A stretch of DNA of 53,487 nt, taken from an uncultured Phycisphaerales bacterium. GTDB taxonomy: Bacteria; Planctomycetota; Phycisphaerae; Phycisphaerales; UBA1924. The stretch covers positions 1 through 53,487 of the forward strand of contig CAIYWI010000156.1 in NCBI GenBank assembly GCA_903929885.1, in the 5' to 3' direction. Positions 44,048-52,579 of this stretch are shown piece after piece. The position numbers were made by a program, and so were the translations under genes. The notes beneath the pieces were generated by a model, which was given only the letters and a program-made list of their open reading frames with translations, was not told where the DNA came from and ran no database searches. The first letter of the stretch is position 1; each line of letters starts with the position of its first letter.

Positions 44048-44608
44048 ATGTCCACCGCGCAGATCAACGCCCCCTCCCTCGCCCAGCAGATCTCAGAGGT
44101 CGCCCTCCTCCGCGGCACCTTCACCCTCCGCTCCGGCAAGGTCAGCAAGTACTACCTCGACAAGTACCTCTTCTCCACCCGCCCCGAACTGCTCGCCAAG
44201 CTCGCGCCCCTCTTCGCGCAGCGACTGACCGCGATGGAAGCCAAGGCCGGTCGCAAGGCCGTCCGCCTCGCCGGCGCCGAACTCGGCGGCATCCCCCTCG
44301 TCACCGCCGCCAGTCTCCACACCGGCCTGCCCTGCCTCTTCGTCCGCAACCAGAAGAAGGACTACGGAACCGCCAAGCAACTCGAAGGCGTCATCAAGCC
44401 CGGCGACGTGGTCGTGCTCGTCGAGGATGTCGCCACCACCGGCGGCCAGGCGCTCGAGGCCGTCAAGTCCATCCGCGACGCCGGCGGCTCCGTGCTGGGC
44501 GTCATCGCCACCATCGACCGCCTCGAAGGCGCACGCGAGAACGTCGAGGCCCAGGGCCTCCTCTTCGATGCCCTCTTCACCAAGCGCGATCTGGGCGTCG
44601 ACGAATGA
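44048..44608 (+). CDS. pyrE: Orotate phosphoribosyltransferase
   Basis: 186 aa. Joins orotate and PRPP in pyrimidine synthesis. Motifs: 'LLRGTFTLRSGKVSKYYLDKYLF', 'RLAGAELGGIPLVTAASLHTGLPCLFVRNQKKDYGTAKQLEG' and PRPP-binding 'DVVVLVEDVATTGGQALEAVK'. The start is set by homology and by TACCCT ending 6 bases before the ATG. The stop overlaps the start of the next gene by ATGA, so the pair is translationally coupled. The promoter shares 58 bases with the divergent cobalamin-binding-type gene. Confidence 0.95.
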   Translation: MSTAQINAPSLAQQISEVALLRGTFTLRSGKVSKYYLDKYLFSTRPELLAKLAPLFAQRLTAMEAKAGRKAVRLAGAELGGIPLVTAASLHTGLPCLFVRNQKKDYGTAKQLEGVIKPGDVVVLVEDVATTGGQALEAVKSIRDAGGSVLGVIATIDRLEGARENVEAQGLLFDALFTKRDLGVDE

Positions 44609-44874
44609 AACGCCGCGACTGCAACGACTGCTCCTGCGGCATGCCCCCCTCCGACGGTTCCGACGAGGGCCCGAGCGCCGAAGATATCGCCGCCTTCAGC
44701 GACCCCACCCGCCCCTGCCCTTCCTGCGGCGTCGACCTCCACGATGATGTCGCCATCTGCTGGAAGTGCGGGCACGCCGTCGACGGCAGCGACGAAGCCA
44801 AGGGCCCGCCGACATGGATCGTCATCACCGGCGTCGCCCTCGCCGTGATCTTCGGCGTCATGCTCATGATCTGA
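44605..44874 (+). CDS. Small zinc-ribbon membrane protein
   Basis: 89 aa. Begins MKRRDCNDCSCGMPP; a zinc ribbon CPSCGVDLHDDVAICWKCG (two CxxC pairs) lies in the middle, and a single C-terminal helix 'WIVITGVALAVIFGVMLMI' anchors it. The start overlaps the pyrE stop (ATGA). The function is unknown; the coupling to pyrE may only reflect operon convenience. Confidence 0.8.
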   Translation: MKRRDCNDCSCGMPPSDGSDEGPSAEDIAAFSDPTRPCPSCGVDLHDDVAICWKCGHAVDGSDEAKGPPTWIVITGVALAVIFGVMLMI

Positions 44875-44932
44875 ACCGGGCCTCGCGCCGATCGCCTCGC
44901 GATTCAGCGCGCGTTCGCCACGGCCTCGGGCC

Positions 44933-46429
44933 TCACGCCGCGTGATACAGCCCCACGACGCGCTTGCCCGCATAGGCCACGGGCGCACGAGCCAGCACCT
45001 CGGCCTCGTGAATCCACGAACTCACGACCACCGCCGTGCCCTCGCGGGGCCCCGGGGGCAGATGCACCGGCCATCCCATCACCCGCGTGCCCGCCTTCGT
45101 CACGTCGTCGTCGCAGAACCCGATGATGCAGTCGCGGAACTCCTCGAGCACATGGCCGAGTTCCTGCGTGTGTCGCCCGGTGCCGTGCACCAGCACTCGC
45201 TCGCCGCGGAGCGACCGCAACGCTGCGCGGAGTCGCTCCTCGCCGCCGGCGGGCACCGAGCCGCCGCCGGTGAAGGCGCACCGCCCCGTCCACGACCTGG
45301 CCGGCTCCGCCGCCACCTCGTGCATCATCGCCAGCACGCGCGTGGCGTGCGCCTCGACCGAATACGCATCGGCCGCGTGCATCGCCCGCGTCCGCATCGC
45401 GTTCATCGCCTCGGGCCCCGCCTCCCACGCGGCTCGAACCGCCGCCGCCATCCGACGCGCCAGTTCCTCCCGGGGCGTGTCGTCGGCGGCGTCCACCAGC
45501 ATCCCGCTCTCGCCGTGCGTCACCGCCTGCGTCGCGCCCGACCGCACCCGCGTCACCACCGGCACGCACCCGCACCGCATGGCCTCCAGCATCGCCAGAC
45601 TCAACCCCTCCGCCTTCGACGCCAGCACGAAGAGGTCGTTGGCCGCGTAGAAGCCGCCCACCGCCTCCGGCGCCACGCCCGCGTGCCGCTCGATGCAAGG
45701 GCCGCTCGGCAGCAAGGCCGCCGCCGGACCGTCGCCCAGCAGCGTCAATCGATGCGCGAAGCCTTGTGCCTCCAGCACGCGGCTCATCTCCGCCAACGCG
45801 CTCACCCGCTTCACCGTCTCGTCGAGTCGTCCCGCGTAGATCAGTCGCGGCGGACCATCGGTTCGCGCCGCGCCTCGCGTCGTCGAGGGCACGCCGTAGG
45901 GAATCTCCCTCACGCCCGCCATGTCGGCCAGCCGCTCGCGCAGCGCGCCGCTCACCGCCACGACCCGAGACAGCATCGGCGCGTAGTGCCGCAGCACCCG
46001 CGCGTCGTACGCGCTGTCGAGGTGACACCAGCCGACCACCCGCAGCATGTCGCCGCACGCCTGCAGCGCCGCCGCGGCCGCGCCGTACGAATCGCCGTGA
46101 AGATTGGGGCTCAGCACCACGTGGCGTGCGCCAAGATCGCGAGCGGCGGCGACATACGCCGACGCGAAGGGCTCGATGCGCCCCTCGCACGCCTCGATCC
46201 GTCCCAACGCCGCAAGGTCGTGGACCCGCACCCGCGGATCGATCCGCGGCGCGGCCGCCGCATAGCCCTCGCGCTGCGCGTGCACCAGCAATCCGCACCG
46301 CACGCCTCGCCCGCACAACTCGTTGACCAGCCGCACCGCCCACGACACCACCCCGCTGACGTACAGGCCGCCGGGCAGGGCGATCAGCAGGCCGGGCGCC
46401 TCGTCGACGCGTGCGTCACGCCGCGGCAT
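44933..46429 (-). CDS. GT4 glycosyltransferase fused to a C-terminal Rossmann-like domain
   Basis: 498 aa. The GT4 (GT-B) part at about 15-370: 'PGLLIALPGGLYVSGVVSWAVRLVNEL', 'VVAVSGALRERL', 'PRLIYAGRLDETVKRVSALAEM', 'HRLTLLGDGP', and the donor-binding 'ANDLFVLASKAEGLSLAMLEAMRCGCVPVVT' (E-x7-E). The last 110 residues form a separate nucleotide-binding-like domain: 'RGERVLVHGTGRHTQELGHVLEEFRDCIIGFCDDDVTKAGTRVMGWPV', as in the N-terminal part of PglD-like sugar enzymes. The start lies inside the end of the previous GT gene (14-base overlap), so they are coupled. Acceptor and sugar are unknown. Confidence 0.85.
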   Translation of the reverse strand: MPRRDARVDEAPGLLIALPGGLYVSGVVSWAVRLVNELCGRGVRCGLLVHAQREGYAAAAPRIDPRVRVHDLAALGRIEACEGRIEPFASAYVAAARDLGARHVVLSPNLHGDSYGAAAAALQACGDMLRVVGWCHLDSAYDARVLRHYAPMLSRVVAVSGALRERLADMAGVREIPYGVPSTTRGAARTDGPPRLIYAGRLDETVKRVSALAEMSRVLEAQGFAHRLTLLGDGPAAALLPSGPCIERHAGVAPEAVGGFYAANDLFVLASKAEGLSLAMLEAMRCGCVPVVTRVRSGATQAVTHGESGMLVDAADDTPREELARRMAAAVRAAWEAGPEAMNAMRTRAMHAADAYSVEAHATRVLAMMHEVAAEPARSWTGRCAFTGGGSVPAGGEERLRAALRSLRGERVLVHGTGRHTQELGHVLEEFRDCIIGFCDDDVTKAGTRVMGWPVHLPPGPREGTAVVVSSWIHEAEVLARAPVAYAGKRVVGLYHAA

Positions 46430-47576
46430 CCATCCTCCCCCGTTCCTCGCACGACGAGCCGCCCTCAAGCGTCGCCAGGATGCGAGCGGCACGCGCCGAA
46501 TAGGAGTACGTCCTCGCCAGGGCCGCGCACGCCGCCACCCGCGCGGCCGACGCCTCCGGCGGCTCCCGCAGCGACGCCCGCACGGCCTCGATCATCGACG
46601 AAGCGTCGTCGGGCGTGAACCATCGCACGTGCTCGTCGGTCACCCATCGCTTGAGCGCTCGGATCCCCGACGCCACCACCGGCGTCCCGCTCGCCAGATA
46701 CTCGCCCAACTTCACCGGGCTCGTCCACGACGCCGAAGGATCGGTCGCCGACGGCGGCAGCAACAGCGCGTCGCTGTGCCACAAGTACGGCGGCACCTCG
46801 ACGTGAGGCACCGCCCCGAGCAGATGCACGTTGGCCAGCCCCGAGGCCCGCTGTCGCACCCGCTGCAAGTCCTCGGGCGTTCCGCCCAGGAGCACGAACG
46901 AGAGGTCGGGCGCCAACGCCGCGGCCTCGAGGATCGTCGGAATCCCCTTGTAGTCGTACAGGTGCCCCGCATACGTGACGCGAGGTCCCGACACGCGGCA
47001 CAGGCTCGGCGGCGCCTTCACCGGCGTCGCCGGCGGAGCGAAGAGTTCCACGTCCACCCCGTCGGGCACGATGTGCACGCTCCCCGGCACGGCTCCGAGC
47101 GACTCGAACCACGACTTGAGCGGCGCACCGATGGTGATGATCGATCGAATCCCGCGACGCGACGATTGCGTCGATCGCATCGCCTTCACGACCTCCTCGC
47201 GACGGTCGCCCACGTGCGCGTGCGTCTCCATCACCGTCGGGATCGCCGCCGCGGCGCACTGGATGGCCGCATGGAAGTGCCGCGCGTACACGCAGTCGAC
47301 GCCCTCCGACGCCGCCACCGACGCGGCCCACGACCCGAACCTCGCCGGATCGAACGCGCCGCCCTCGTCGGGCTGCAGCACCACGTCGAGTCGCTCCTCG
47401 CCGTAATCCGCGAGAATCTCCGCCGGCGTCCGCGGATCGCACTCGGGCGGGCGGCACGCGAGCACCACCGAATGACCCGCGCGAAGCATGCCGCCCGCCG
47501 TCTTGATGACGTTGATGGCGTGAGCGCGATGGCTGCCGAGTTGAATCTCCGACACGACGGCGATGCGCATGCTCAT
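46416..47576 (-). CDS. GT4-family glycosyltransferase
   Basis: 386 aa starting MSMRIAVVSEIQLGSHRAHA. GT-B fold: 'GGMLRAGHSVVLACRP', 'SIITIGAPLKSWFESLG', 'HIVPDGVDVELF', 'RVTYAGHLYDYKGIPTILEAAALAP', 'SFVLLGGTPEDL', 'DALLLPPSATDPSASWTSPVKLGEYLASGTPVVAS' (donor site). The ATG overlaps the methyltransferase stop by ATGA. It belongs to a three-gene set with the preceding methyltransferase and the next GT, probably building a surface glycan. Confidence 0.9.
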   Translation of the reverse strand: MSMRIAVVSEIQLGSHRAHAINVIKTAGGMLRAGHSVVLACRPPECDPRTPAEILADYGEERLDVVLQPDEGGAFDPARFGSWAASVAASEGVDCVYARHFHAAIQCAAAAIPTVMETHAHVGDRREEVVKAMRSTQSSRRGIRSIITIGAPLKSWFESLGAVPGSVHIVPDGVDVELFAPPATPVKAPPSLCRVSGPRVTYAGHLYDYKGIPTILEAAALAPDLSFVLLGGTPEDLQRVRQRASGLANVHLLGAVPHVEVPPYLWHSDALLLPPSATDPSASWTSPVKLGEYLASGTPVVASGIRALKRWVTDEHVRWFTPDDASSMIEAVRASLREPPEASAARVAACAALARTYSYSARAARILATLEGGSSCEERGRMDAAA

Positions 47577-48301
47577 GGGCGACCCTCCGCGCCGGCGACC
47601 CGGCACAGCATCGCCTGGCACGCCCACGGCGAGCGATCGGCCCGTCCGGCCCGGAAGGCCCGCTCGCCGCGCCGACCCGCCAAGAGCGGCTCGTCGGCCT
47701 TGGGCAGCATCCGCTGACGCGTCACGCGAAGGCCGCGCGATTCGACGTACAACCGGAACTCGTCGTCGGCCCATTCGCGCACATGCTCGGGCTTGTCCGA
47801 CCGCATGCACGCTCGCCCGCGCTCCCGTCGCCGCTCCGGCGTCGAGAGCAGGATGGTCGTCGACGCATGGCTCGAGGCGCGGATCAACTGCATCACCGGG
47901 TCCGGGTCGAGCAGATGCTCGAGCACGTCGGCGCAGATGATCAGGTCGAACGTGCGGCCCAGCGTCTCGGGGGGCCACTCGAGGTCGCACTCCACCAGCG
48001 TGGCGCCGGGAACTCGCTCCCTCGCGACATCAAGCGCCGTCCGCTGGTCGAGGCAGGTGATGTCGACGCCATGGGGAGCGATCCAGCGACCGAGTTTGGT
48101 GGCAGGTCCGCACCCCACGTCAAGCACCGAACGAACGCCCTGGCGACGGGTCAGCGACGCGGCCCACATGTAGACGTAATGCTGGAATCGCCCGCTCTCG
48201 GCAAGCCGCCACGGAGCCCAATAGGGCTCGCCGTCGCGATGGGCATCGTGACTGAACGAACGGGGCTGCTCGACGTACTCGGCCGGGAGGAAGTAGCTCA
48301 C
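47573..48301 (-). CDS. Class I SAM-dependent methyltransferase
   Basis: 242 aa from GTG 48301, preceded by GAGG 8 bases upstream. Motif I is VRSVLDVGCGPATKLGRWI, motif II 'VDITCLDQRTALDVARE', motif 'FDLIICADVLEHLLDPDPVMQLIR' follows, then 'STTILLSTPERRRERGRACM'. This is the Methyltransf_11/23 type often found in glycan clusters. A longer frame begins with GTG at 48415 and overlaps the ATPase stop as GTGA, so translation coupled from the ATPase is also possible; the extra 38 residues are Arg/Gly-rich and doubtful. Confidence 0.82.
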   Translation of the reverse strand: MSYFLPAEYVEQPRSFSHDAHRDGEPYWAPWRLAESGRFQHYVYMWAASLTRRQGVRSVLDVGCGPATKLGRWIAPHGVDITCLDQRTALDVARERVPGATLVECDLEWPPETLGRTFDLIICADVLEHLLDPDPVMQLIRASSHASTTILLSTPERRRERGRACMRSDKPEHVREWADDEFRLYVESRGLRVTRQRMLPKADEPLLAGRRGERAFRAGRADRSPWACQAMLCRVAGAEGRP

Positions 48302-48411
48302 GCGGTGAACCTCGCTGCGAGGTGCGTCACGGAAGGGCCCGGCGCGTCTCGCAGGGGATCTTCGACCGCATCGGTCGCCGCTCTCGACTCCGCCGCCACC
48401 TGCACGGGGGA

Positions 48412-51400
48412 TCACGCCTCGAAGGGCGCGTAGGGCCGGAACTTCTCGACCGTCCCCAGTTCCTCGCGGTGGAGCAGGGCCCTGTGGCGGCCGAGGTTCG
48501 CCGCCGCGGGCGTGTCGATGAGGTTCGTCGAGTCGTTGGCGCTCATCTGCATCAGCACCCGCGCCTCGAACTCTCGCGCCGTGGCGCGTTCGAGCGTGCG
48601 ATCAACGTTCGCCGCCGTGTCGATCCACGCCACCACGTGCACGCCCAGCGCGGGGCCGTCCCGCAGCACCTTGGCCAACTGCTGATCCGGCCGCGACGCG
48701 CCCTCCGAGGCGCCGAAGGAGAAGTCGTCCACCTTGCGAAGGTCGCGGAAGCGATGCAGGCCCATCACCAGCAGAAAGACGCTCGTCTCCGGCAACTTCG
48801 CCTCGGGGTCCTGCGCCAAGGTTTCGCGGCGCGCCACCTCGGCCGCCGCCTCGGCGACCGCCGCCGCCGCGCCGCGCGGGCCGGCGAACCGCGTGAGGCC
48901 CGACGCCTCCTGCCTGTTCGCCACGCGCTCGAGCACGCCATGCTCTCGCTGGTCGGCCGGCGTCGAGTCGATCACCATCAGCCGCGTGCGTGCATCGGCC
49001 GAAAGCGCCACCGCCGTCGCGAGCATCATCGTGTGCGCGGTGTCCTCCTGCTGACCGACGATGAGCAGGTTCGCCGCCGCCTGGCGCCGGAAGGCGATGT
49101 TCGTCGCCTCCTTGATGCTGACGGCCTCGCCCAGCCACGCCGTGGGGGCAGGCGGCGGGGGCTCGCGTCCTTCGCGAATGGCCGCCAGGCGCAGGTTGCG
49201 TCCGATCTCCGACGCGCGGTCCCCCTCGAACACGATGCACTCCCGGACCGCGAGGCCCTTGGCCTTCGCGTGCACGCGATCCAGCATCGCCTCGCGCGTC
49301 TCTTCCGGGAGCCACACGATCTGGAAGGGGCTGTTCCCCTCCACCATGCCGCTCGCGTCGTTGTAGATCGCCTCGCCGGGCCTGCTCAAGAGGCGCGGCG
49401 CGGGGTTGTCCTCGCTCATGATGAGATAGCTGTCCGCCTCGCTGCACTGCAGCGCGATGCGTACCGCCATCTGCCCCAGCGTGCTCCGCGCCAGCGAATA
49501 CGCGCCGCCGAGGGTCTGGCTCCCCAGCACCACGTGCATGCCGAACGCACGGCCCTGCCGCACCAGCCGGTCGAGCAGCAGCGAGGCCTCCTGCGCCAGC
49601 TTGTCGTCCTCGACGAAGAACTCCTGGAACTCGTCAACCACCAGCAGCACGCGGGGCATCGGCTCCGGACTCGACCTCCGCCATCCCGCCAGGTCCTGCA
49701 CGTTGCGATCGCGGAATCGCTGCCCACGCGCCGTCAACTCGGCGTCGAGCCGGCGCAGCACGCTGAGCCCGAACTCCCGCTCGCTCTCGACCGCGATCAC
49801 CCTGGCGTGGGGCAACCCGTGCGCCGCGTACGCCTTGAACTCGACGCCCTTCTTGAAGTCCACGAGATACATCTCGATCTCGTCGGGCGAATGCCACAAC
49901 GCCGCGTTCGTGATGATCACGTGCAGCAGGGTCGACTTGCCCGAGCCCGTGCGTCCGGCGATCAGCGCGTGCTGCGCCGTCCCTTGCCCCAGCGACAGGT
50001 GCTGCAGCTTCGTCGCCCCCGTCCTGCCCAGCGCAACCCGCACCTCGTCGCGCGTCGATCGCGACCACACCTCCGCCTCCGACTGCGGCGCGACGATCTC
50101 GAAGGGCACCCGCACCTTCCCGAGCTCCTTCGACTGTTCGCCCACGCGCCGCAACAGCGCGGTCGCCGTCGCCTCCGACGGCGGGCGCTCGAGCGCGATC
50201 GGCCACGCCCTGAGCCCGTCATCCTGCCGCACCCATCGCCCCTGCTGGTGTCGCAGGTGCAGCGAGGCCTTGGCCATGTCGGCCAGCGGCAGCCACTGAG
50301 GCGCCTTGGTCCGCTCGTCGAAGGCCGCCAGCACGTGCACCCCGCACCTGGCCCCGCTGGTGATGATGCTCGCCAGCCGCCGCGCCGCCTGCTCGCTGAT
50401 GCCCGCGGGAAGATCCGCCAGCACGAGGAATCGCATCGGCTCGGCCACTTCGCCCGCCATCGCGTTGTAGTCGCGAATGGTCGCGTACTCGTTCCGCAGG
50501 TACTTCTGGATCACCGTCTCCATGTGCTCCGTCAGTTCCGCCAGCCGCTGCTCGACATGACGCGGATCGGTCCACACGCGATCGGTGATGAGCTGCTCGT
50601 CGTGATCGGCCAGATGCGTGAAGGCCGCGAAGCTCTGCCCCAGGCCCACCGGGTCCACGATCGTGAACCTGGCCTTGGCGGGCGGGAAACTCGTCATGAT
50701 CCGCAGCATCGCGTCGTTGAGCGTCGCGATCGCCTCGGCCCGACCTTCCGCGCCGTGCTGCAGCAGCAGCGACCCGCGTTCAGCGAGGTCGAGCAGCAGG
50801 GGCAGCCGCACCACGCCCCCGGGCACGCGCTCCTCGAGCGTCGTGGCCTGGTCGCCTCCCGCCGGCACGCCTCCGGGCATCGCCGCCACCGCCGCCTCGT
50901 ACCACCCCAGGAGCACCGCGTCGGGTACCGCCCCCGGCGGCGTCGCACGCTCCCACGCAGGCGAGCCCCACGCCGGGCACGTCGCGCTCGCCGCGGCTCG
51001 TTCCCGCTCTGTCGCCTCGGCCGCGACGGCCACGGCGTCTCGCCACATGGCTGCCGCATCGCGCTGCGCCGCCTCATGCTCGGCGCCGGCACGGGCCACC
51101 GTCTCGCGATGGGTCGCCTCCGCCATCGTCGTCGCCTCGTCGCGTTTGCGATCGGCCGCCTCGCGGTGCTCCTTGGCCGACTGCTCCACCGCGTCGAGCT
51201 CGGCTTGCCTCGCCTCGCGAAGGGCGTTGACCGCCGACGCGTGACGACGGCGCACGTCGGGCTCCTCCTGCTCGCGGCGGGCCTTCACCTGTCGACCCGC
51301 GTCCCGCGCCTCCTCTTCGGCCGCCGCCAGTTCCCGCTCCCGCTGCAAGCGCGCCGTGCCCACGGTGGTGTCGCGACGCTCGACCAACCCGGCCAGCGTC

Positions 51401-52233
51401 GTCTCGGCTTGGCGTCGCGTGGCGGCGATCGCCGACGCGAGGGCGCCACGCGCCGCAGGCACCCATCCGCGAATCATCACCCGTGCCGCCGCCATCAACG
51501 CCATCGCTGCGCCCGCCCCCGCGCCCGCGAACGTCCCGATGCGGCGAAGGTTCTCGCTCACCTGCGCGTCGCTCCCCATCGCGCCAGCGATGCCCCCCGC
51601 CGCGCCCGCCGCCAGCACCGTCGAGATGACGAACGCCGGGTTGAGCATGAAGTGATGCGTGCGCCGCTCAAGCGCATCGAGCAACGCGGCGACCTTCGCC
51701 GTCGGCATCGCCTCGCCGCCCGAAACGGGCAGCGTCATCGGCTCATGCTTCGACGATGCCAGCAGTTTTCCCGCTTCCGCTTCGATGGCCGCCAGCTCGC
51801 GCACCTGCGTCTCGGCATCGCGTTTGGCCGCGTCGAACTCCTGCACGGCCTTCTTGTTCGCCGACTCGAGCATCGTCTCGGCCAGCCATCGCCGCTCGTC
51901 GAACTGCGCCTTGGCCCTGGTCTCGATCTGGTTCGTCTTTGCGGTGAAGGCCTGCACCTCCGAAGCGCCATCTCGCTCGGCCGCGGCGATCCGCTCATTG
52001 TGCCGCCCGGCGATCCGCTGTCGCACCGCCTTGAGTTCCGCGTCCACCGAGCGATGCGTCCTGGCGTGCTGGAGCCCGATCTCCTCGAGGGCCTGCTCGA
52101 GCGCACGCCGCGCCGCCGTCGTCGCCTGCGCATGGATCGCCTCGGCCGCCTGCACATCGGAGGCATGCCGTCGCACCGCGGCCTCGAGGTCGGCCAGGAG
52201 TCGTCGCTGTCGTTGGGTCGGTGAGTCGGTCAC
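48412..52233 (-). CDS. FtsK/SpoIIIE (EccC-like) membrane ATPase with long coiled coils
   Basis: 1273 aa from GTG. Residues 1-165 are a charged, alanine-rich coiled coil; two membrane helices at about 199-219 and 233-254; a second coiled coil at about 260-440. Three tandem ATPase-like modules follow. The first (about 490-680, 'ARFTIVDPVGLGQSFAAF…', 'MRFLVLADLP') lacks a P-loop. The second (about 740-970) has Walker A AGRTGSGKST (about 758-767) and Walker B VLLVVDEF (about 860), with 'YLVDFKKGVEF' and 'VLGSQTLGGAYSLARSTLGQMAVRIALQCSEADS'. The third (about 1030-1240) is degenerate ('LLIVGQQEDTAHTM', 'SVFLLVMGLHRF'). Two TM helices plus three modules is the EccC/EssC layout of type VII secretion. 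Confidence 0.85.
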   Translation of the reverse strand: MTDSPTQRQRRLLADLEAAVRRHASDVQAAEAIHAQATTAARRALEQALEEIGLQHARTHRSVDAELKAVRQRIAGRHNERIAAAERDGASEVQAFTAKTNQIETRAKAQFDERRWLAETMLESANKKAVQEFDAAKRDAETQVRELAAIEAEAGKLLASSKHEPMTLPVSGGEAMPTAKVAALLDALERRTHHFMLNPAFVISTVLAAGAAGGIAGAMGSDAQVSENLRRIGTFAGAGAGAAMALMAAARVMIRGWVPAARGALASAIAATRRQAETTLAGLVERRDTTVGTARLQRERELAAAEEEARDAGRQVKARREQEEPDVRRRHASAVNALREARQAELDAVEQSAKEHREAADRKRDEATTMAEATHRETVARAGAEHEAAQRDAAAMWRDAVAVAAEATERERAAASATCPAWGSPAWERATPPGAVPDAVLLGWYEAAVAAMPGGVPAGGDQATTLEERVPGGVVRLPLLLDLAERGSLLLQHGAEGRAEAIATLNDAMLRIMTSFPPAKARFTIVDPVGLGQSFAAFTHLADHDEQLITDRVWTDPRHVEQRLAELTEHMETVIQKYLRNEYATIRDYNAMAGEVAEPMRFLVLADLPAGISEQAARRLASIITSGARCGVHVLAAFDERTKAPQWLPLADMAKASLHLRHQQGRWVRQDDGLRAWPIALERPPSEATATALLRRVGEQSKELGKVRVPFEIVAPQSEAEVWSRSTRDEVRVALGRTGATKLQHLSLGQGTAQHALIAGRTGSGKSTLLHVIITNAALWHSPDEIEMYLVDFKKGVEFKAYAAHGLPHARVIAVESEREFGLSVLRRLDAELTARGQRFRDRNVQDLAGWRRSSPEPMPRVLLVVDEFQEFFVEDDKLAQEASLLLDRLVRQGRAFGMHVVLGSQTLGGAYSLARSTLGQMAVRIALQCSEADSYLIMSEDNPAPRLLSRPGEAIYNDASGMVEGNSPFQIVWLPEETREAMLDRVHAKAKGLAVRECIVFEGDRASEIGRNLRLAAIREGREPPPPAPTAWLGEAVSIKEATNIAFRRQAAANLLIVGQQEDTAHTMMLATAVALSADARTRLMVIDSTPADQREHGVLERVANRQEASGLTRFAGPRGAAAAVAEAAAEVARRETLAQDPEAKLPETSVFLLVMGLHRFRDLRKVDDFSFGASEGASRPDQQLAKVLRDGPALGVHVVAWIDTAANVDRTLERATAREFEARVLMQMSANDSTNLIDTPAAANLGRHRALLHREELGTVEKFRPYAPFEA

Positions 52234-52242
52234 GGTCCACCA

Positions 52243-52248
52243 AGTCTA
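52243..52248 (-). promoter_or_regulatory. -10-like TAGACT for the EccC-like ATPase
   Basis: TAGACT on the minus strand ends 9 bases before the GTG start; GGTGG between them may act as a ribosome site. Confidence 0.4.
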
Positions 52249-52305
52249 ATCAGGCGCATGGCGACGGGTTGCAGGTGGCGACAAATCCGTGCGTGGCGCA
52301 CACCT

Positions 52306-52561
52306 CACGCCGAAGGCGTTCCCGTCAGTAGCCGGGGGGTTGCGACGATTCGCCGCTGCCGCCGGATCATCCGTCCATGCGCAGCAACCCCGACGGAGTT
52401 CCCGTTCGATGGACCCAGCCCATCGAATGCAACGCCGATGCCTGCTCGATATTCATGCCCCGCGGCAACCGCTTCGCGGTTCTCGCGCTGGTGCGCGTCA
52501 TTCCGGGGGTAGCCGCGAAACGCGGCAACCCCCGGCTACGCCCGGAAATCGCTCCGCGATT
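52306..52561. repeat. Cluster of palindromic (REP-like) hairpins
   Basis: Five structures: ACGCC-GAA-GGCGT near 52306-52318; AACCGC-TTC-GCGGTT at 52467-52481; a 14-base arm TTCCGGGGGTAGCC at 52501-52514 pairing with GGCTACGCCCGGAA at 52534-52547 with one mismatch; inside it GCCGCG-AAA-CGCGGC at 52512-52526; and AATCGC-TCC-GCGATT at 52547-52561. In addition GTAGCCGGGGGGTTGC at 52328-52343 is an inverted copy of GCAACCCCCGGCTAC at 52525-52539, so the whole cluster is bracketed by a long-range inverted repeat. Confidence 0.65.
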
Positions 52562-52579
52562 CACCACGCGCCGCCGCGG

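Larger units (their letters stand above)
52234..52579 (-). other. 346-base gap between WXG100-like gene and ATPase gene
   Basis: No supported gene. It holds the ATPase promoter candidate and a cluster of inverted repeats at 52306-52561 (described separately). It separates the small-protein genes from the ATPase gene, so they may form two transcripts. Confidence 0.5.

Noticed and set aside
48302-48415. Extended N-terminus of the methyltransferase from GTG 48415
   Set aside because: The added 38 residues are Arg/Gly-rich and unlike the family; GTG 48301 has GAGG at a good distance. The overlap with the ATPase stop keeps it possible, so it is noted but not used.
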